A stretch of DNA of 64,000 bases, taken from NCBI RefSeq assembly GCF_000758705.1, contig NZ_CP009287.1, positions 62,001 through 126,000 of the forward strand, given 5' to 3'. The notes beneath the pieces are model-generated. The model made no database searches and was not told where the DNA came from. It was given only the letters and a program-made list of their open reading frames with translations. Below are positions 1 through 8,515 of the stretch, in pieces. Source of the DNA: Paenibacillus graminis (GTDB lineage: Bacteria; Bacillota; Bacilli; Paenibacillales; Paenibacillaceae). Positions within the stretch are counted from its first letter, which is position 1. Every line of letters starts with the position of its first letter. The translations under genes and the position numbers were made by a program.

Positions 1-2
1 TG

Positions 3-722
3 GTCCACAAGGTTACCATCATCCCGCGCGGCCGTGCAGGCGGATATGTAATTATGCTTCCAAAAGAAGACCGGATGCTTGTCACCAAGCAGGAATTGCT
101 TGATAAAGTAACCGGGCTCCTCGGCGGACGTGTCGCTGAAGAATTATTCATCGGCGAGATCGGTACAGGCGCATACAGTGACTTCCAACAGGCTACACGA
201 ATTGTACGCAGCATGATTATGGAATACGGTATGAGTGATAAACTGGGACCTATGCAGTTTGGTACTTCCCAAGGCCAGGTGTTCCTGGGCCGGGATATCG
301 GGCATGAGCAGAATTACAGTGACTCCATCGCTTATGAAATCGATCAGGAAATGCAGAACTTTATCCGCAGCAGTTATGAGCGCTGCAAAGAGCTGCTGAC
401 CAAATACTCCAAAGAAATGCACCTGATTGCCAACACGCTGCTTGAGAAGGAAACGCTGGAACTGGATCAGATCAAAGAACTGATTGAGCAAGGCTATCTA
501 ACTGAAGACGGCAAACCTGAAGATGCTGCAGGCGTGACTCACGAAGAAGGCGAGCCTGTTATCGATTCCATCGGTGATGTGCGTGTCCGGATTCAAGGCA
601 AAACAGAAGACACTTCATCCACGATCGGGGACTTGTCCAAGGATATTCCGAACAACCCGGACCCAGAGGATGGAAATGATTCTAATAACGGCAATAAAGA
701 CGGCGGCGGCAACCTAGTCTAA
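3..722 (+). CDS. ftsH: ATP-dependent zinc metalloprotease FtsH, C-terminal part
   Basis: This is the last 239 codons of the membrane-bound AAA+ protease FtsH, which degrades misassembled membrane proteins and some regulators. The frame is open from the first bases, and the residues before the first ATG (VHKVTIIPRGRAGGYVIMLP) match the FtsH protease domain just after its zinc-binding HEXXH helix, so the gene starts upstream of the window. RVAEELFIGEI and the helical peptidase region follow. The tail after about residue 150 of the visible part is acidic and Asn/Asp/Gly-rich, which is typical of the variable FtsH C-terminus. A strong terminator follows at 755-786. The identification is firm; the ATPase domain and the membrane segments are outside the window. 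Confidence 0.96.
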   Translation, partial: VHKVTIIPRGRAGGYVIMLPKEDRMLVTKQELLDKVTGLLGGRVAEELFIGEIGTGAYSDFQQATRIVRSMIMEYGMSDKLGPMQFGTSQGQVFLGRDIGHEQNYSDSIAYEIDQEMQNFIRSSYERCKELLTKYSKEMHLIANTLLEKETLELDQIKELIEQGYLTEDGKPEDAAGVTHEEGEPVIDSIGDVRVRIQGKTEDTSSTIGDLSKDIPNNPDPEDGNDSNNGNKDGGGNLV

Positions 723-754
723 TTGTCAGCTGAACTAAATGTTTCTAAATATGT

Positions 755-786
755 CCGGAGAACCTTAGGGTTCTCCGGTTTTTTTT
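755..786 (+). terminator. Rho-independent terminator after ftsH
   Basis: A 10-bp stem, CCGGAGAACC pairing with GGTTCTCCGG around a TTAG loop, is followed by eight T residues. It closes the ftsH transcript. Confidence 0.93.
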
Positions 787-831
787 GTCCTACTGACGGT
801 CTGTAGTCCCAATAGCATAAGCTTGGTTACA

Positions 832-860
832 TTGACAGTGGGAGTAACGTTGTGTACATT
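832..860 (+). promoter_or_regulatory. Sigma-A promoter for nadABC
   Basis: TTGACA (832-837), a 17-bp spacer and TACATT (855-860) lie between the ftsH terminator and nadA. The roughly 130-base leader that follows contains an imperfect GCAGC/GCTGC hairpin near 900-920. I could not recognise a NiaR operator with confidence. Confidence 0.7.
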
Positions 861-995
861 AGTGATTAAATATTAAATAAAATAATGGCTAAGCAATCGC
901 AGCGCCGGGTGGCTGCTGCGTACCCGCACACTCCGGGGGAATATGATTAGAATGAGACGGCTTAGGCCGTAAAGACATAAGGGGGAGAACAGACC

Positions 996-1934
996 GTGGA
1001 AGCTCTGGCGCTTGAGCGCAAGCAGGAACAGAATCGTGAACTTCGTGTGCGCCTCGAACAGCTAAAAAAAGAACGGAATGCAATCATTTTGGCTCACTAT
1101 TATCAGCGCGATGAAATCCAGGAAGTGGCAGATTTTCGGGGGGACTCTTTTTTGCTCGCTCAAAAGGCTGCAGAGACAGATGCCGATGTCATCGTGTTTT
1201 GCGGTGTTCACTTCATGGGAGAAAGCGCCAAAATTCTGGCACCGAACAAAACCGTGCTTATTCCGGATGAACGTGCCGGCTGTCCGATGGCAGACATGGT
1301 GAACGTGGATGGGCTGCGTAAGCTGAAGGCACAGCACCCCAATGCCAAAGTGGTCACCTACATCAACTCTTCAGCCGAAATCAAAGCGGAAACGGATATC
1401 TGCTGTACATCTGCCAATGCGGTGAGAGTGATTGAGTCGCTGGATGCGGAAGAGATTATCTGGGTGCCTGACAAGAACCTGGGCCAATACGTACAGGATC
1501 AGACCGGCAAGAAGCTGATCATTTGGGAAGGCTATTGCAATACTCATGATATGCTTACGGTCAAAGATGTGGTTGAAATGAGAGCGAAATATCCGGAAGC
1601 TGAATTTGTAGTGCATCCGGAATGCCGTCCTGAGGTAGTTGCCATGGGCGATTATGTAGGCAGCACCACATCCATTATTGATTATTGCAAGAAATCTGAC
1701 CGCAAGCAGTTTATTGTCGGAACAGAGGACGGTACCGGCTATCAGCTCCGCAAGGACAGTCCGGATAAGGAATTTCATTTTGCCACCAAATTTCTCGTTT
1801 GTCCTAATATGAAAGTCAATAATCTAAAAAAACTGGTCAAATGCCTGGAGACGATGAAGCCGCAGATTTATGTTCCGCCCGCAGTCGCCGACAAAGCCAG
1901 AACATCCCTAGAGCGCATGCTACAAGTCCGGTAG
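996..1934 (+). CDS. nadA: Quinolinate synthase NadA
   Basis: NadA condenses iminoaspartate (made by NadB) with dihydroxyacetone phosphate to give quinolinate in de novo NAD synthesis. At 312 residues it is close to the short bacterial form. Three cysteines have the spacing expected of the [4Fe-4S] ligands: C96 in AGCPMADM, C181 in EGYCNTHD and C269 in LVCPNMK (85 and 88 residues apart). The start is GTG at 996, with AAGGGGGAGA about 8 bases upstream. nadB and nadC follow in the order of the pathway. In B. subtilis the genes lie elsewhere as nadBCA, so the ABC order next to ftsH/coaX is a lineage feature. Confidence 0.96.
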   Translation: MEALALERKQEQNRELRVRLEQLKKERNAIILAHYYQRDEIQEVADFRGDSFLLAQKAAETDADVIVFCGVHFMGESAKILAPNKTVLIPDERAGCPMADMVNVDGLRKLKAQHPNAKVVTYINSSAEIKAETDICCTSANAVRVIESLDAEEIIWVPDKNLGQYVQDQTGKKLIIWEGYCNTHDMLTVKDVVEMRAKYPEAEFVVHPECRPEVVAMGDYVGSTTSIIDYCKKSDRKQFIVGTEDGTGYQLRKDSPDKEFHFATKFLVCPNMKVNNLKKLVKCLETMKPQIYVPPAVADKARTSLERMLQVR

Positions 1935-1973
1935 CATGCGCTACTCTTTCGTTGAAACAGGTGAAAAGCGGTC

Positions 1974-3590
1974 ATGATTCCACAATATTTGGTTGATTTC
2001 GACCTTAGCGAGCTTCCAACGGTGCAAACGGATTGTATCGTCATCGGCTCAGGCATTGCCGGTTTGTTCACGGCCATCAAAGCCAGTGAAGACCGGAAAG
2101 TCATTATGATAACCAAAAAAACGCTGATGGAGAGCAATACCCGCTATGCCCAGGGCGGCATTGCCGCAGTGTTTGCTGAAGATGATTCTCCGGCGTATCA
2201 TCGCCAGGATACCCTGATGGCTGGAGCGGGTCTCAACTCTTCGGCGGCTGTAGATGTGCTTGTGAATGAAGGGCCTGAAGGGGTGCGTGAGTTGATCCGT
2301 TTAGGTACACTTTTTGATAAGGAAAATGGCGTGATCGCGCTTACCCAGGAAGGTGCGCACAGCCACCGCCGTATTCTGCATGCTAATGGGGATGCTACCG
2401 GATACGAGATTGTACGCGCTCTGGCAGAACAGGTAGCGGAGCATAAGAACATCGAGGTATGGGATGAACATTTTGTGATTGACCTCATTACTGACGGTGG
2501 GGAATGCGTAGGTGCCTTGGTACAACGCCCAGGCGGTGGCCGCTTGTTCCTTCAGGCGGATGCAACCATACTATGCTCCGGAGGAGCGGGGCAATTGTAC
2601 CGGTATACCACAAATCCCGAAGTGGCAACCGGAGATGGTGTAGCGATTGCCTACCGGGCCGGGGCGCATATTCGGGATATGGAATTCATTCAATTCCACC
2701 CGACAGCACTCAGTTATCCGGGAGCGCCGCGTTTTCTCATCTCCGAGGCTGTACGCGGTGAAGGGGCTGTCCTGCGCAACATCAATGGCGAACGTTTCAT
2801 GGAGCGCTATCATGAGCTGCTGGAATTGGCACCGCGTGACATCGTTGCCCGGGCCATTGTTAGCGAAATGGAGCAAACCAAATCGACTTTTGTATATCTG
2901 GATATTACACACGAATCGGCAGATATGGTCAGACACCGCTTCCCCACGATTTATCAGACCTGCATGAGCTATGGACTGGATATTACAAGTGATTGGATTC
3001 CAGTGGCTCCGGCTGCACATTATATGATGGGGGGCATCAAAACCGATCTCAATGGGGAGAGCAATATCGGCCGGCTGTTTGCTTGCGGGGAAGTGTCTTC
3101 TACCGGTGTGCAGGGAGCCAATCGGCTGGCCAGTAATTCGTTGTCCGAAGCGGTTGTCTTCGGGCGGCGGATTATCGAACGCATCCGCGAGTTGCCGCCG
3201 CTTGAACGCGGCGACATAGCAGCAGGCTGCGACGAAGGACGGGTAGAGTCTCCAACCCAGGCCATTGTTGAGCGCCGCCTGAAGCTGCAGAAGGTAATGG
3301 TGCGCTACGCAGGACTGCGCCGGAATGAGGAAATGCTGTCCAAGGGATTGGATGAATTGAAGCGTCAGCTGCCTATTTTCCATTCGGCTCTGACCAAACG
3401 CGAGGAATACGAGTTCGCTAATATGCTGACCTGCTGTCTGCTGATTACCGAAGCGGCCTTAACGCGGCATGAGAGCCGTGGTGCGCATTACCGTGAGGAT
3501 TACCCACAGCGGGATGATGCAGGGTGGCAGAAGCACCTGCTCCTGATCCGCGAACTGGGAATAGTGGAGGAATTAAGTGATGATGTTTAA
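1974..3590 (+). CDS. nadB: L-aspartate oxidase NadB
   Basis: NadB is an FAD-dependent enzyme that oxidises L-aspartate to iminoaspartate, the first step of de novo NAD synthesis. The N-terminus holds the Rossmann FAD motif (IVIGSGIAGLFTAI, about residues 22-35) and NTRYAQGGIAAVF follows. The central capping-domain and active-site region contains EFIQFHPTAL and SEAVRGEGA, and QGANRLASNSLSEAVVFG near residue 390 is a hallmark of this succinate dehydrogenase/fumarate reductase flavoprotein family. The length of 538 residues is normal. Its 3' end overlaps the start of nadC by a few codons, so translation is probably coupled. Confidence 0.97.
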   Translation: MIPQYLVDFDLSELPTVQTDCIVIGSGIAGLFTAIKASEDRKVIMITKKTLMESNTRYAQGGIAAVFAEDDSPAYHRQDTLMAGAGLNSSAAVDVLVNEGPEGVRELIRLGTLFDKENGVIALTQEGAHSHRRILHANGDATGYEIVRALAEQVAEHKNIEVWDEHFVIDLITDGGECVGALVQRPGGGRLFLQADATILCSGGAGQLYRYTTNPEVATGDGVAIAYRAGAHIRDMEFIQFHPTALSYPGAPRFLISEAVRGEGAVLRNINGERFMERYHELLELAPRDIVARAIVSEMEQTKSTFVYLDITHESADMVRHRFPTIYQTCMSYGLDITSDWIPVAPAAHYMMGGIKTDLNGESNIGRLFACGEVSSTGVQGANRLASNSLSEAVVFGRRIIERIRELPPLERGDIAAGCDEGRVESPTQAIVERRLKLQKVMVRYAGLRRNEEMLSKGLDELKRQLPIFHSALTKREEYEFANMLTCCLLITEAALTRHESRGAHYREDYPQRDDAGWQKHLLLIRELGIVEELSDDV

Positions 3591-4455
3591 TGGCTACAAT
3601 GAAGAACTGGTACAAACGATTAAAGGCTGGCTGCATGAGGATGTAGGCTCTGGTGATATCACAACCCGCACAACGATTCCTGCCGGACACGAGTCCAAAG
3701 GAATTATCCATGCCAAGGAAGATGGGATCATCTGCGGTATTCCTGTAGCTGAGCTGGTATTTGAGGTGGTTGACCCCTCTCTTGTGTTCACTGCCTTGGT
3801 GCAGGAAGGCCAGGCTATCACCAAAGGGACCGTTATCGCCGAAGTGGAAGGCAGCACACATGCAATTCTTACCGGAGAACGTTTGGCTCTTAATTTGATG
3901 CAGCGTCTAACGGGTGTGGCTTCCCGTACCCATTCTTTTGTGCAGAAGCTTGAAGGCTTGCCTTCCCGGCTGGTGGATACACGCAAAACGACTCCGGGTC
4001 ACCGGATGCTGGAGAAATATGCAGTCCGTGTTGGCGGCGGCGCTAATCACCGGTTCGGACTCTATGATGCCGTGATGATTAAGGACAATCATATCAAGGG
4101 GGCGGGTGGAATTCGGCAGGCAGTGGCCCGGGCCCGGGCCAATATTCCGCACACGATGACCATTGAAGTCGAGACAGAGAGCCTGGAGCAGGTAGAGGAA
4201 GCACTTGCGGCCGGAGCCGATATTATTATGCTGGACAATATGTCTTCTGAACTCATGACAGAAGCCGTGAGACGCATCAAAACCAAAGCGCCGCATGTCA
4301 AAACGGAAGCCTCCGGCAACGTATCGCTGGAAACCGTGCGCCGCATTGCAGAAACCGGGGTTGATGTGATCTCTGTCGGCAGGTTGACATACTCCTTCGC
4401 CAGTCTGGATATCAGCCTGGATCTGAATGCGAAGAAGGAGGAGCCCTTCTCATGA
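3577..4455 (+). CDS. nadC: Nicotinate-nucleotide pyrophosphorylase (carboxylating) NadC
   Basis: NadC turns quinolinate and PRPP into nicotinate mononucleotide, releasing CO2 and pyrophosphate. The sequence carries [12 protein letters not shown] near residue 15, the [17 protein letters not shown] substrate-binding segment around 130-147, [20 protein letters not shown] and the C-terminal barrel motifs IEVETES and DIIMLDNM. The length of 292 residues is normal. The start is uncertain: three ATG codons stand in a row at 3577-3585, inside nadB, behind a GGAGGAATTAAG ribosome site. The gene ends inside the coaX start. Confidence 0.96.
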   Translation: MMMFNGYNEELVQTIKGWLHEDVGSGDITTRTTIPAGHESKGIIHAKEDGIICGIPVAELVFEVVDPSLVFTALVQEGQAITKGTVIAEVEGSTHAILTGERLALNLMQRLTGVASRTHSFVQKLEGLPSRLVDTRKTTPGHRMLEKYAVRVGGGANHRFGLYDAVMIKDNHIKGAGGIRQAVARARANIPHTMTIEVETESLEQVEEALAAGADIIMLDNMSSELMTEAVRRIKTKAPHVKTEASGNVSLETVRRIAETGVDVISVGRLTYSFASLDISLDLNAKKEEPFS

Positions 4456-5219
4456 TGCTTGCTGTAGATATAGGCAATACTAATATCGTCCTCGGGGTAT
4501 ACCGGGGGCGTGAGCTGCTTCACCATTTCCGCCTCAGCACTGCCCGTCAATCCACTGCAGATGAATATGGGGTGTTGATTCATAATCTGTTCCATATGTC
4601 CAACATTTCGTTCAAAGATGTGGAAGGAGTCATTATCTCCTCGGTTGTTCCACCGCTAGTGCAGGTCATTGTGGAAATGTGCGTGAAATATATCGGCAAG
4701 GAGCCGCTGCTTGTAGGCCCGGGGATTAAAACCGGGCTTAATCTGCGGTACGAGAATCCCCGCGAGGTCGGTGCTGACCGGATTGTGAATGCGGTTGCTG
4801 CCATTGAGCAATATCAGTGTCCGCTCGTTGTAGTTGATTTCGGAACGGCGACTACATTTGACTGCATAGACGCTGGTGCGAACTATCTTGGCGGAGCGAT
4901 TGTGCCTGGACTGGGCATTTCTACAGAAGCCTTGTATCAGCGGGCTTCCAAGCTGCCGCGGATTGAACTAGAGAAGCCAAAGAAAGTGATCGGACGCAAT
5001 ACGGTCCATGCCATGCAGGCAGGGATTATTTTTGGCTATGCGGGACAGGTTGAAGGGATTGTAAGACGCATTAAGGCGGAGATGAACGCCCCAGTACTGA
5101 AGGTGATTGCTACCGGGGGACTGGCGACACTCATTGCCGGTGAAACCGATTGTATTGATGAGGTTAATCCGATGTTGACGCTGGAAGGCCTGCGTATTAT
5201 TTACGACCGCAACAAATAA
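4452..5219 (+). CDS. coaX: Type III pantothenate kinase CoaX
   Basis: CoaX phosphorylates pantothenate in the first committed step of coenzyme A synthesis. Type III kinases are not inhibited by CoA and need a monovalent cation. The ASKHA-fold nucleotide motif [13 protein letters not shown] is at the N-terminus, with the catalytic Asp in [17 protein letters not shown] and [11 protein letters not shown] lie in the middle, and VIATGGLA in the C-terminal half. The length of 255 residues matches the family. The start overlaps the nadC stop, so the gene appears to be the fourth cistron of a cofactor operon. It sits between ftsH and hslO, as in B. subtilis. Confidence 0.96.
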   Translation: MMLAVDIGNTNIVLGVYRGRELLHHFRLSTARQSTADEYGVLIHNLFHMSNISFKDVEGVIISSVVPPLVQVIVEMCVKYIGKEPLLVGPGIKTGLNLRYENPREVGADRIVNAVAAIEQYQCPLVVVDFGTATTFDCIDAGANYLGGAIVPGLGISTEALYQRASKLPRIELEKPKKVIGRNTVHAMQAGIIFGYAGQVEGIVRRIKAEMNAPVLKVIATGGLATLIAGETDCIDEVNPMLTLEGLRIIYDRNK

Positions 5220-5265
5220 AAATATAGAAGCCTTAAAGGCAGGCGACAGGAGGAGTACGCACCCA

Positions 5266-6150
5266 ATGGATAACAAGAAGGACCGGCTGGTCCGGGGAAC
5301 CGCAATGAACGGCAAAGTAAGAGCTTTTGCAGTCCGTACCACAGAGCTGGTCGACGAATTGCGGCGCAGGCACGATACGTACCCAACAGCTACGGCAGCA
5401 CTGGGACGGACCGTTAACGCGGCTGCTATGATGGGAGCAATGCTCAAAGGCGAGGAAAAGCTGGCCATAATGGTCAAAGGAAACGGTCCGCTAGGACAAA
5501 TTACGGCAGAATCCAATGCCCTCGGAGAAGTCCGCGGGTATGTGCAGAATCCACATGTTCATCTTCCCAGCAATAGTCTTGGCAAGCTGGACGTCGCCGG
5601 AGCTGTGGGAACGGAAGGGTTCATCGATATCAGCAAGGATTTGGGCTTGAAGGAGCCCTATCGCGGCAGTGTGCCGATTGTTTCGGGAGAGCTTGGCGAA
5701 GATTTTACGTATTACTTTGCTGTTTCCGAACAGACTCCGGCCGCTGTAGGGCTTGGAGTATTGGTGGACACGGATAACTCTGTGAAGGTGGCTGGAGGGT
5801 TCATTGTACAGCTTCTTCCGGGTCTTAGCGATGATGAAATTACAGAAATCGAACGGGCCGTAGGTGCAATGCCTTCTGTTACTGCTGTGCTGGACCAGGG
5901 ACTTGATCCGGAAGAGATGCTCCGCTGGCTCCTTCCCGATGTGGTTATCATGGATGGACTGGATATCAGCTTTGTCTGTCAGTGCTCCCGTGAAAGAGTA
6001 GAACAAACACTGGTGAGTCTGGGCCAGCACGAGCTGGAGCGGTTAATTGAAGAAGATGATCAGGTTGAAGTGGTATGCCATTTTTGCAACGAGGCTTATG
6101 TATTTAATAAAGATGAATTGCAGGTTATCCTGGATCAAGCGAAATCGTAG
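5266..6150 (+). CDS. hslO: Redox-regulated chaperone Hsp33
   Basis: Hsp33 is a cytoplasmic holdase that zinc keeps inactive and that oxidation of its four cysteines switches on. The switch is visible as C238-x-C240 and C271-x-x-C274 (CQC and CHFC), 30 residues apart. The N-terminal domain has the conserved GNGPLGQI and GxxRGYVxNP-type segments. The length of 294 residues is usual. The start is ATG at 5266, behind the strong site CAGGAGGAG. It follows coaX by 46 bases and precedes a PpiC-type foldase, which is the B. subtilis yacC-yacD order. Confidence 0.96.
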   Translation: MDNKKDRLVRGTAMNGKVRAFAVRTTELVDELRRRHDTYPTATAALGRTVNAAAMMGAMLKGEEKLAIMVKGNGPLGQITAESNALGEVRGYVQNPHVHLPSNSLGKLDVAGAVGTEGFIDISKDLGLKEPYRGSVPIVSGELGEDFTYYFAVSEQTPAAVGLGVLVDTDNSVKVAGGFIVQLLPGLSDDEITEIERAVGAMPSVTAVLDQGLDPEEMLRWLLPDVVIMDGLDISFVCQCSRERVEQTLVSLGQHELERLIEEDDQVEVVCHFCNEAYVFNKDELQVILDQAKS

Positions 6151-6159
6151 GGCTATGAG

Positions 6160-7104
6160 ATGATGACAAGACAGGAGCGCCTGCTGCGCAATGCCGTTAT
6201 TTTTTTGGCGATCGCAACATTAATGCTCGGGGGTCTATTGTTCTGGAGTCTGCGGGCCATGGCTATTCTCAAAGGAGAAGCCGCTGAAGGGGAGTCCTCG
6301 GACATTGCCAGGGCGGGAGATCAGCCGGTGACAGACCAGCAATGGATAGGTGAACTCAAAAAAAAGCATGGCGATGAAGTGCTGCTCACGTTGCTTAACC
6401 ATATTGTGGTCAGCAAAGAGGCTAAGGCCCTAGGGATTACTGTAACTGAAAATGAGATTGAAAAGGAACTGCAGCGCAGTATAGCCGGCTATGGCTCCGA
6501 ACAGCAGTATTACGAACAGATGGAGTCCGAACTGGGGCTTTCGCGTGAGGAAGTGCGTGATGAGGCGGCTTACCGTCTTACTCTCCAAGCGATAGCTACA
6601 GCGGGGATCACCATTAGTGAGAGCGAAATCGATGATTATTTAGCGCAGAATGCCGAGCGGTTCACTCCCAAGAAGGAAATGCAGCTCTCCATGATTAAGG
6701 TATACACCTACGAAGAAGCAGAGAAGGTAATGGACCGCCTGGAGCAGGGTGAAGATTTTGCGGCGCTGGCCACAGAGCTGTCTGTCGACGAGGAAAGCCG
6801 GGTGCATGGAGGCAGTATTGGTATGGTGGAAGAGGATGATCCATTCTGGCCGGAGGACCTCTTGCAGACTGCTGCCGGACTGGAGGCGGGTGATATTGCA
6901 GGTCCGCTGCAGGCTGGGGATGCTTATGCGGTGATCCGGCTGGAGAAAGCCATCGTGCCCCGGGAGCAGAATCAGGCAGAAATCAGGCAGCAGGTGCGGG
7001 AAGAGCTTGCACTGGAGAAGGCCCCGCCACTTCAGCAGGTGGAAAATGATTTGCGCGCTAAATATGATACAGCGATATATATTGACAACAGCCTGCAAGA
7101 TTGA
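6160..7104 (+). CDS. Membrane-anchored PpiC-type peptidyl-prolyl isomerase (YacD/PrsA-like)
   Basis: The protein has 314 residues: a cytoplasmic start, one membrane segment at about residues 12-32 (AVIFLAIATLMLGGLLFWSL), a SurA/PrsA-like helical N domain, and a parvulin domain at about residues 170-275 with the signature ALATELSVDEESRVHGGSIG. It probably helps fold exported proteins on the outer side of the membrane. There is no lipobox cysteine, so it is a transmembrane protein rather than a PrsA lipoprotein. It starts 9 bases after hslO and sits just before cysK, matching yacD of B. subtilis. The substrate is unknown. Confidence 0.85.
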   Translation: MMTRQERLLRNAVIFLAIATLMLGGLLFWSLRAMAILKGEAAEGESSDIARAGDQPVTDQQWIGELKKKHGDEVLLTLLNHIVVSKEAKALGITVTENEIEKELQRSIAGYGSEQQYYEQMESELGLSREEVRDEAAYRLTLQAIATAGITISESEIDDYLAQNAERFTPKKEMQLSMIKVYTYEEAEKVMDRLEQGEDFAALATELSVDEESRVHGGSIGMVEEDDPFWPEDLLQTAAGLEAGDIAGPLQAGDAYAVIRLEKAIVPREQNQAEIRQQVREELALEKAPPLQQVENDLRAKYDTAIYIDNSLQD

Positions 7105-7110
7105 TAATAT
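7082..7110 (+). promoter_or_regulatory. Sigma-A promoter for cysK
   Basis: TTGACA (7082-7087), a 17-bp spacer and TAATAT (7105-7110) form a near-consensus promoter whose -35 lies inside the end of the PpiC-type gene. The predicted start is near 7117, giving cysK a leader of about 200 bases. Confidence 0.8.
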
Positions 7111-7126
7111 GATCTTAAATGTAAAA

Positions 7127-7143
7127 CCTACTGATTTAGTCGG
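7127..7143 (+). promoter_or_regulatory. Rrf2/CymR-type operator candidate in front of cysK
   Basis: CCTACT-GATTT-AGTCGG is an imperfect inverted repeat with one mismatch per arm, just downstream of the predicted cysK transcription start. In Bacillus and Staphylococcus, cysK and other sulfur genes are repressed by the Rrf2 protein CymR through AT-rich sites with a similar core. The CymR assignment is an inference from gene identity and position. Confidence 0.5.
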
Positions 7144-7318
7144 AAATAGGTAACGGCGGAGGGTCCAATTCCGCTGTCCAGCGCTATAACTTGGTGCTGC
7201 GGTGTTGAATGTCCTGGTGCATACCTAGCCGTTTTTCATACACCCGGAGATCTATGCTGGATACTATTATCACAAGTTACGCACCCATTCATTTATCATT
7301 CCAAGGAGGTTTTCACTC

Positions 7319-8257
7319 ATGGCTAAAGTCGTCAACAGTGTAACAGATTTGATCGGAGGCACGCCGCTGGTTCGTCTCAACCGGGTGGTTCCTGAAGGTT
7401 CTGCGGAAATCTACCTGAAGCTGGAATATCAAAACCCAGGCTCCAGCGTGAAAGACCGCATCGCCATCAGCATCGTGGAAGAAGCTGAGAAGGAAGGGCT
7501 GCTGAAGCCAGGCGGCACCATTGTAGAAGCCACGAGTGGCAACACAGGTATTGGTCTGGCACTTGTTGCTGCAGCCAAAGGTTATAAGGCGGTTATTGTT
7601 ATGCCTGAAACGATGAGCCTTGAACGCCGCAATCTGCTGCGTGCTTACGGTGCGGAACTGGTGCTTACTCCGGGATCGGAAGGGATGAACGGTGCGGTTA
7701 AGAAGGCTGAGCAAATCTTGAGCGAGAACCCTGATTACTTCCTGGCCGAGCAATTCAAGAATAAGGCAAACGTCAAAATCCACCGTGAAACCACGGGTCC
7801 GGAAATTGTTGAAGCCATTGAGTCCATTGGCGGACCATTGGATGCCTTTATTGCCGGAGTAGGTACTGGCGGAACCATCACAGGCGCCGGTGAGATTTTG
7901 AAGAGTAAATATCCTAATGTAAAGATCTATGCGGTAGAACCTGCGGCATCGCCAATCCTGGCTGGCGGCAAGCCTGGTCCTCACAAGATCCAAGGGATCG
8001 GAGCAAACTTCATTCCTGATATTCTGAATCAGAATGTCTATGATGAGATTATCCACGTAGAGAACGACGAAGCATTCGAAACTGCACGCCGCGTAGCGAA
8101 GGAAGAGGGCGTTCTGTCCGGTATTTCTTCCGGTGCAGCCGTGTTCGCAGCCCTCAAAGTGGCCAAAGAGCTGGGAGCGGGCAAAAAAATCGTAGTGGTT
8201 ATCCCAAGCAACGGTGAACGTTACCTGAGCACCCCACTTTACAATTTTGAAGTGTAA
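7319..8257 (+). CDS. cysK: Cysteine synthase A (O-acetylserine sulfhydrylase)
   Basis: CysK is a PLP enzyme that makes L-cysteine from O-acetylserine and sulfide. The PLP lysine is K45 in SSVKDRIA. The substrate loop [11 protein letters not shown] is at about 70-80, and the phosphate-binding [10 protein letters not shown] near 180. [11 protein letters not shown] close to the C-terminus is also typical. The length of 312 residues is normal for CysK. The start is ATG at 7319 behind AAGGAGG. The gene stands alone between its own promoter and a strong terminator. In some species CysK also acts as a co-regulator with CymR. Confidence 0.97.
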   Translation: MAKVVNSVTDLIGGTPLVRLNRVVPEGSAEIYLKLEYQNPGSSVKDRIAISIVEEAEKEGLLKPGGTIVEATSGNTGIGLALVAAAKGYKAVIVMPETMSLERRNLLRAYGAELVLTPGSEGMNGAVKKAEQILSENPDYFLAEQFKNKANVKIHRETTGPEIVEAIESIGGPLDAFIAGVGTGGTITGAGEILKSKYPNVKIYAVEPAASPILAGGKPGPHKIQGIGANFIPDILNQNVYDEIIHVENDEAFETARRVAKEEGVLSGISSGAAVFAALKVAKELGAGKKIVVVIPSNGERYLSTPLYNFEV

Positions 8258-8277
8258 TTGCTGATAAGCATATCCAT

Positions 8278-8323
8278 AGAGCCTTCCTATCCGCTGTCAC
8301 AGGGATGGTGAAGGCTCTTTTTT
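8278..8323 (+). terminator. Terminator after cysK
   Basis: AGAGCCTTC pairs with GAAGGCTCT across a 23-base loop and is followed by a T run. Confidence 0.88.
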
Positions 8324-8344
8324 CAGAGAATCGATCATTCAGGC

Positions 8345-8374
8345 TTTTCAAAGCGGTCCAAAGTACAGTATACT
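8345..8374 (+). promoter_or_regulatory. Promoter for the folate operon
   Basis: TTTTCA/TTTCAA (about 8345-8351) and TATACT (8369-8374) are 17-18 bp apart, upstream of pabB. The -10 is good and the -35 is weak. Confidence 0.5.
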
Positions 8375-8515
8375 GACAGGCAATAAACCTAAGGATAAGT
8401 ATAAGGCTTTTACAGATGCAAGGCAGCCCAAAACAAAGCAGATGCTGCGAAGCAAGTTTTGAACGAAGTGAAACTCAAGAAGCGTATGCTGTACAAAACT
8501 TTTAGGGGGATGGCT

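Noticed and set aside
2571..3383. 270-codon open frame antisense to nadB
   Set aside because: It lies wholly within nadB, which has all family motifs; no ribosome site or recognisable domain.
7111..7318. SAM riboswitch or T-box before cysK
   Set aside because: Neither the S-box core nor the T-box AGGGTGGNACCGCG block is present.
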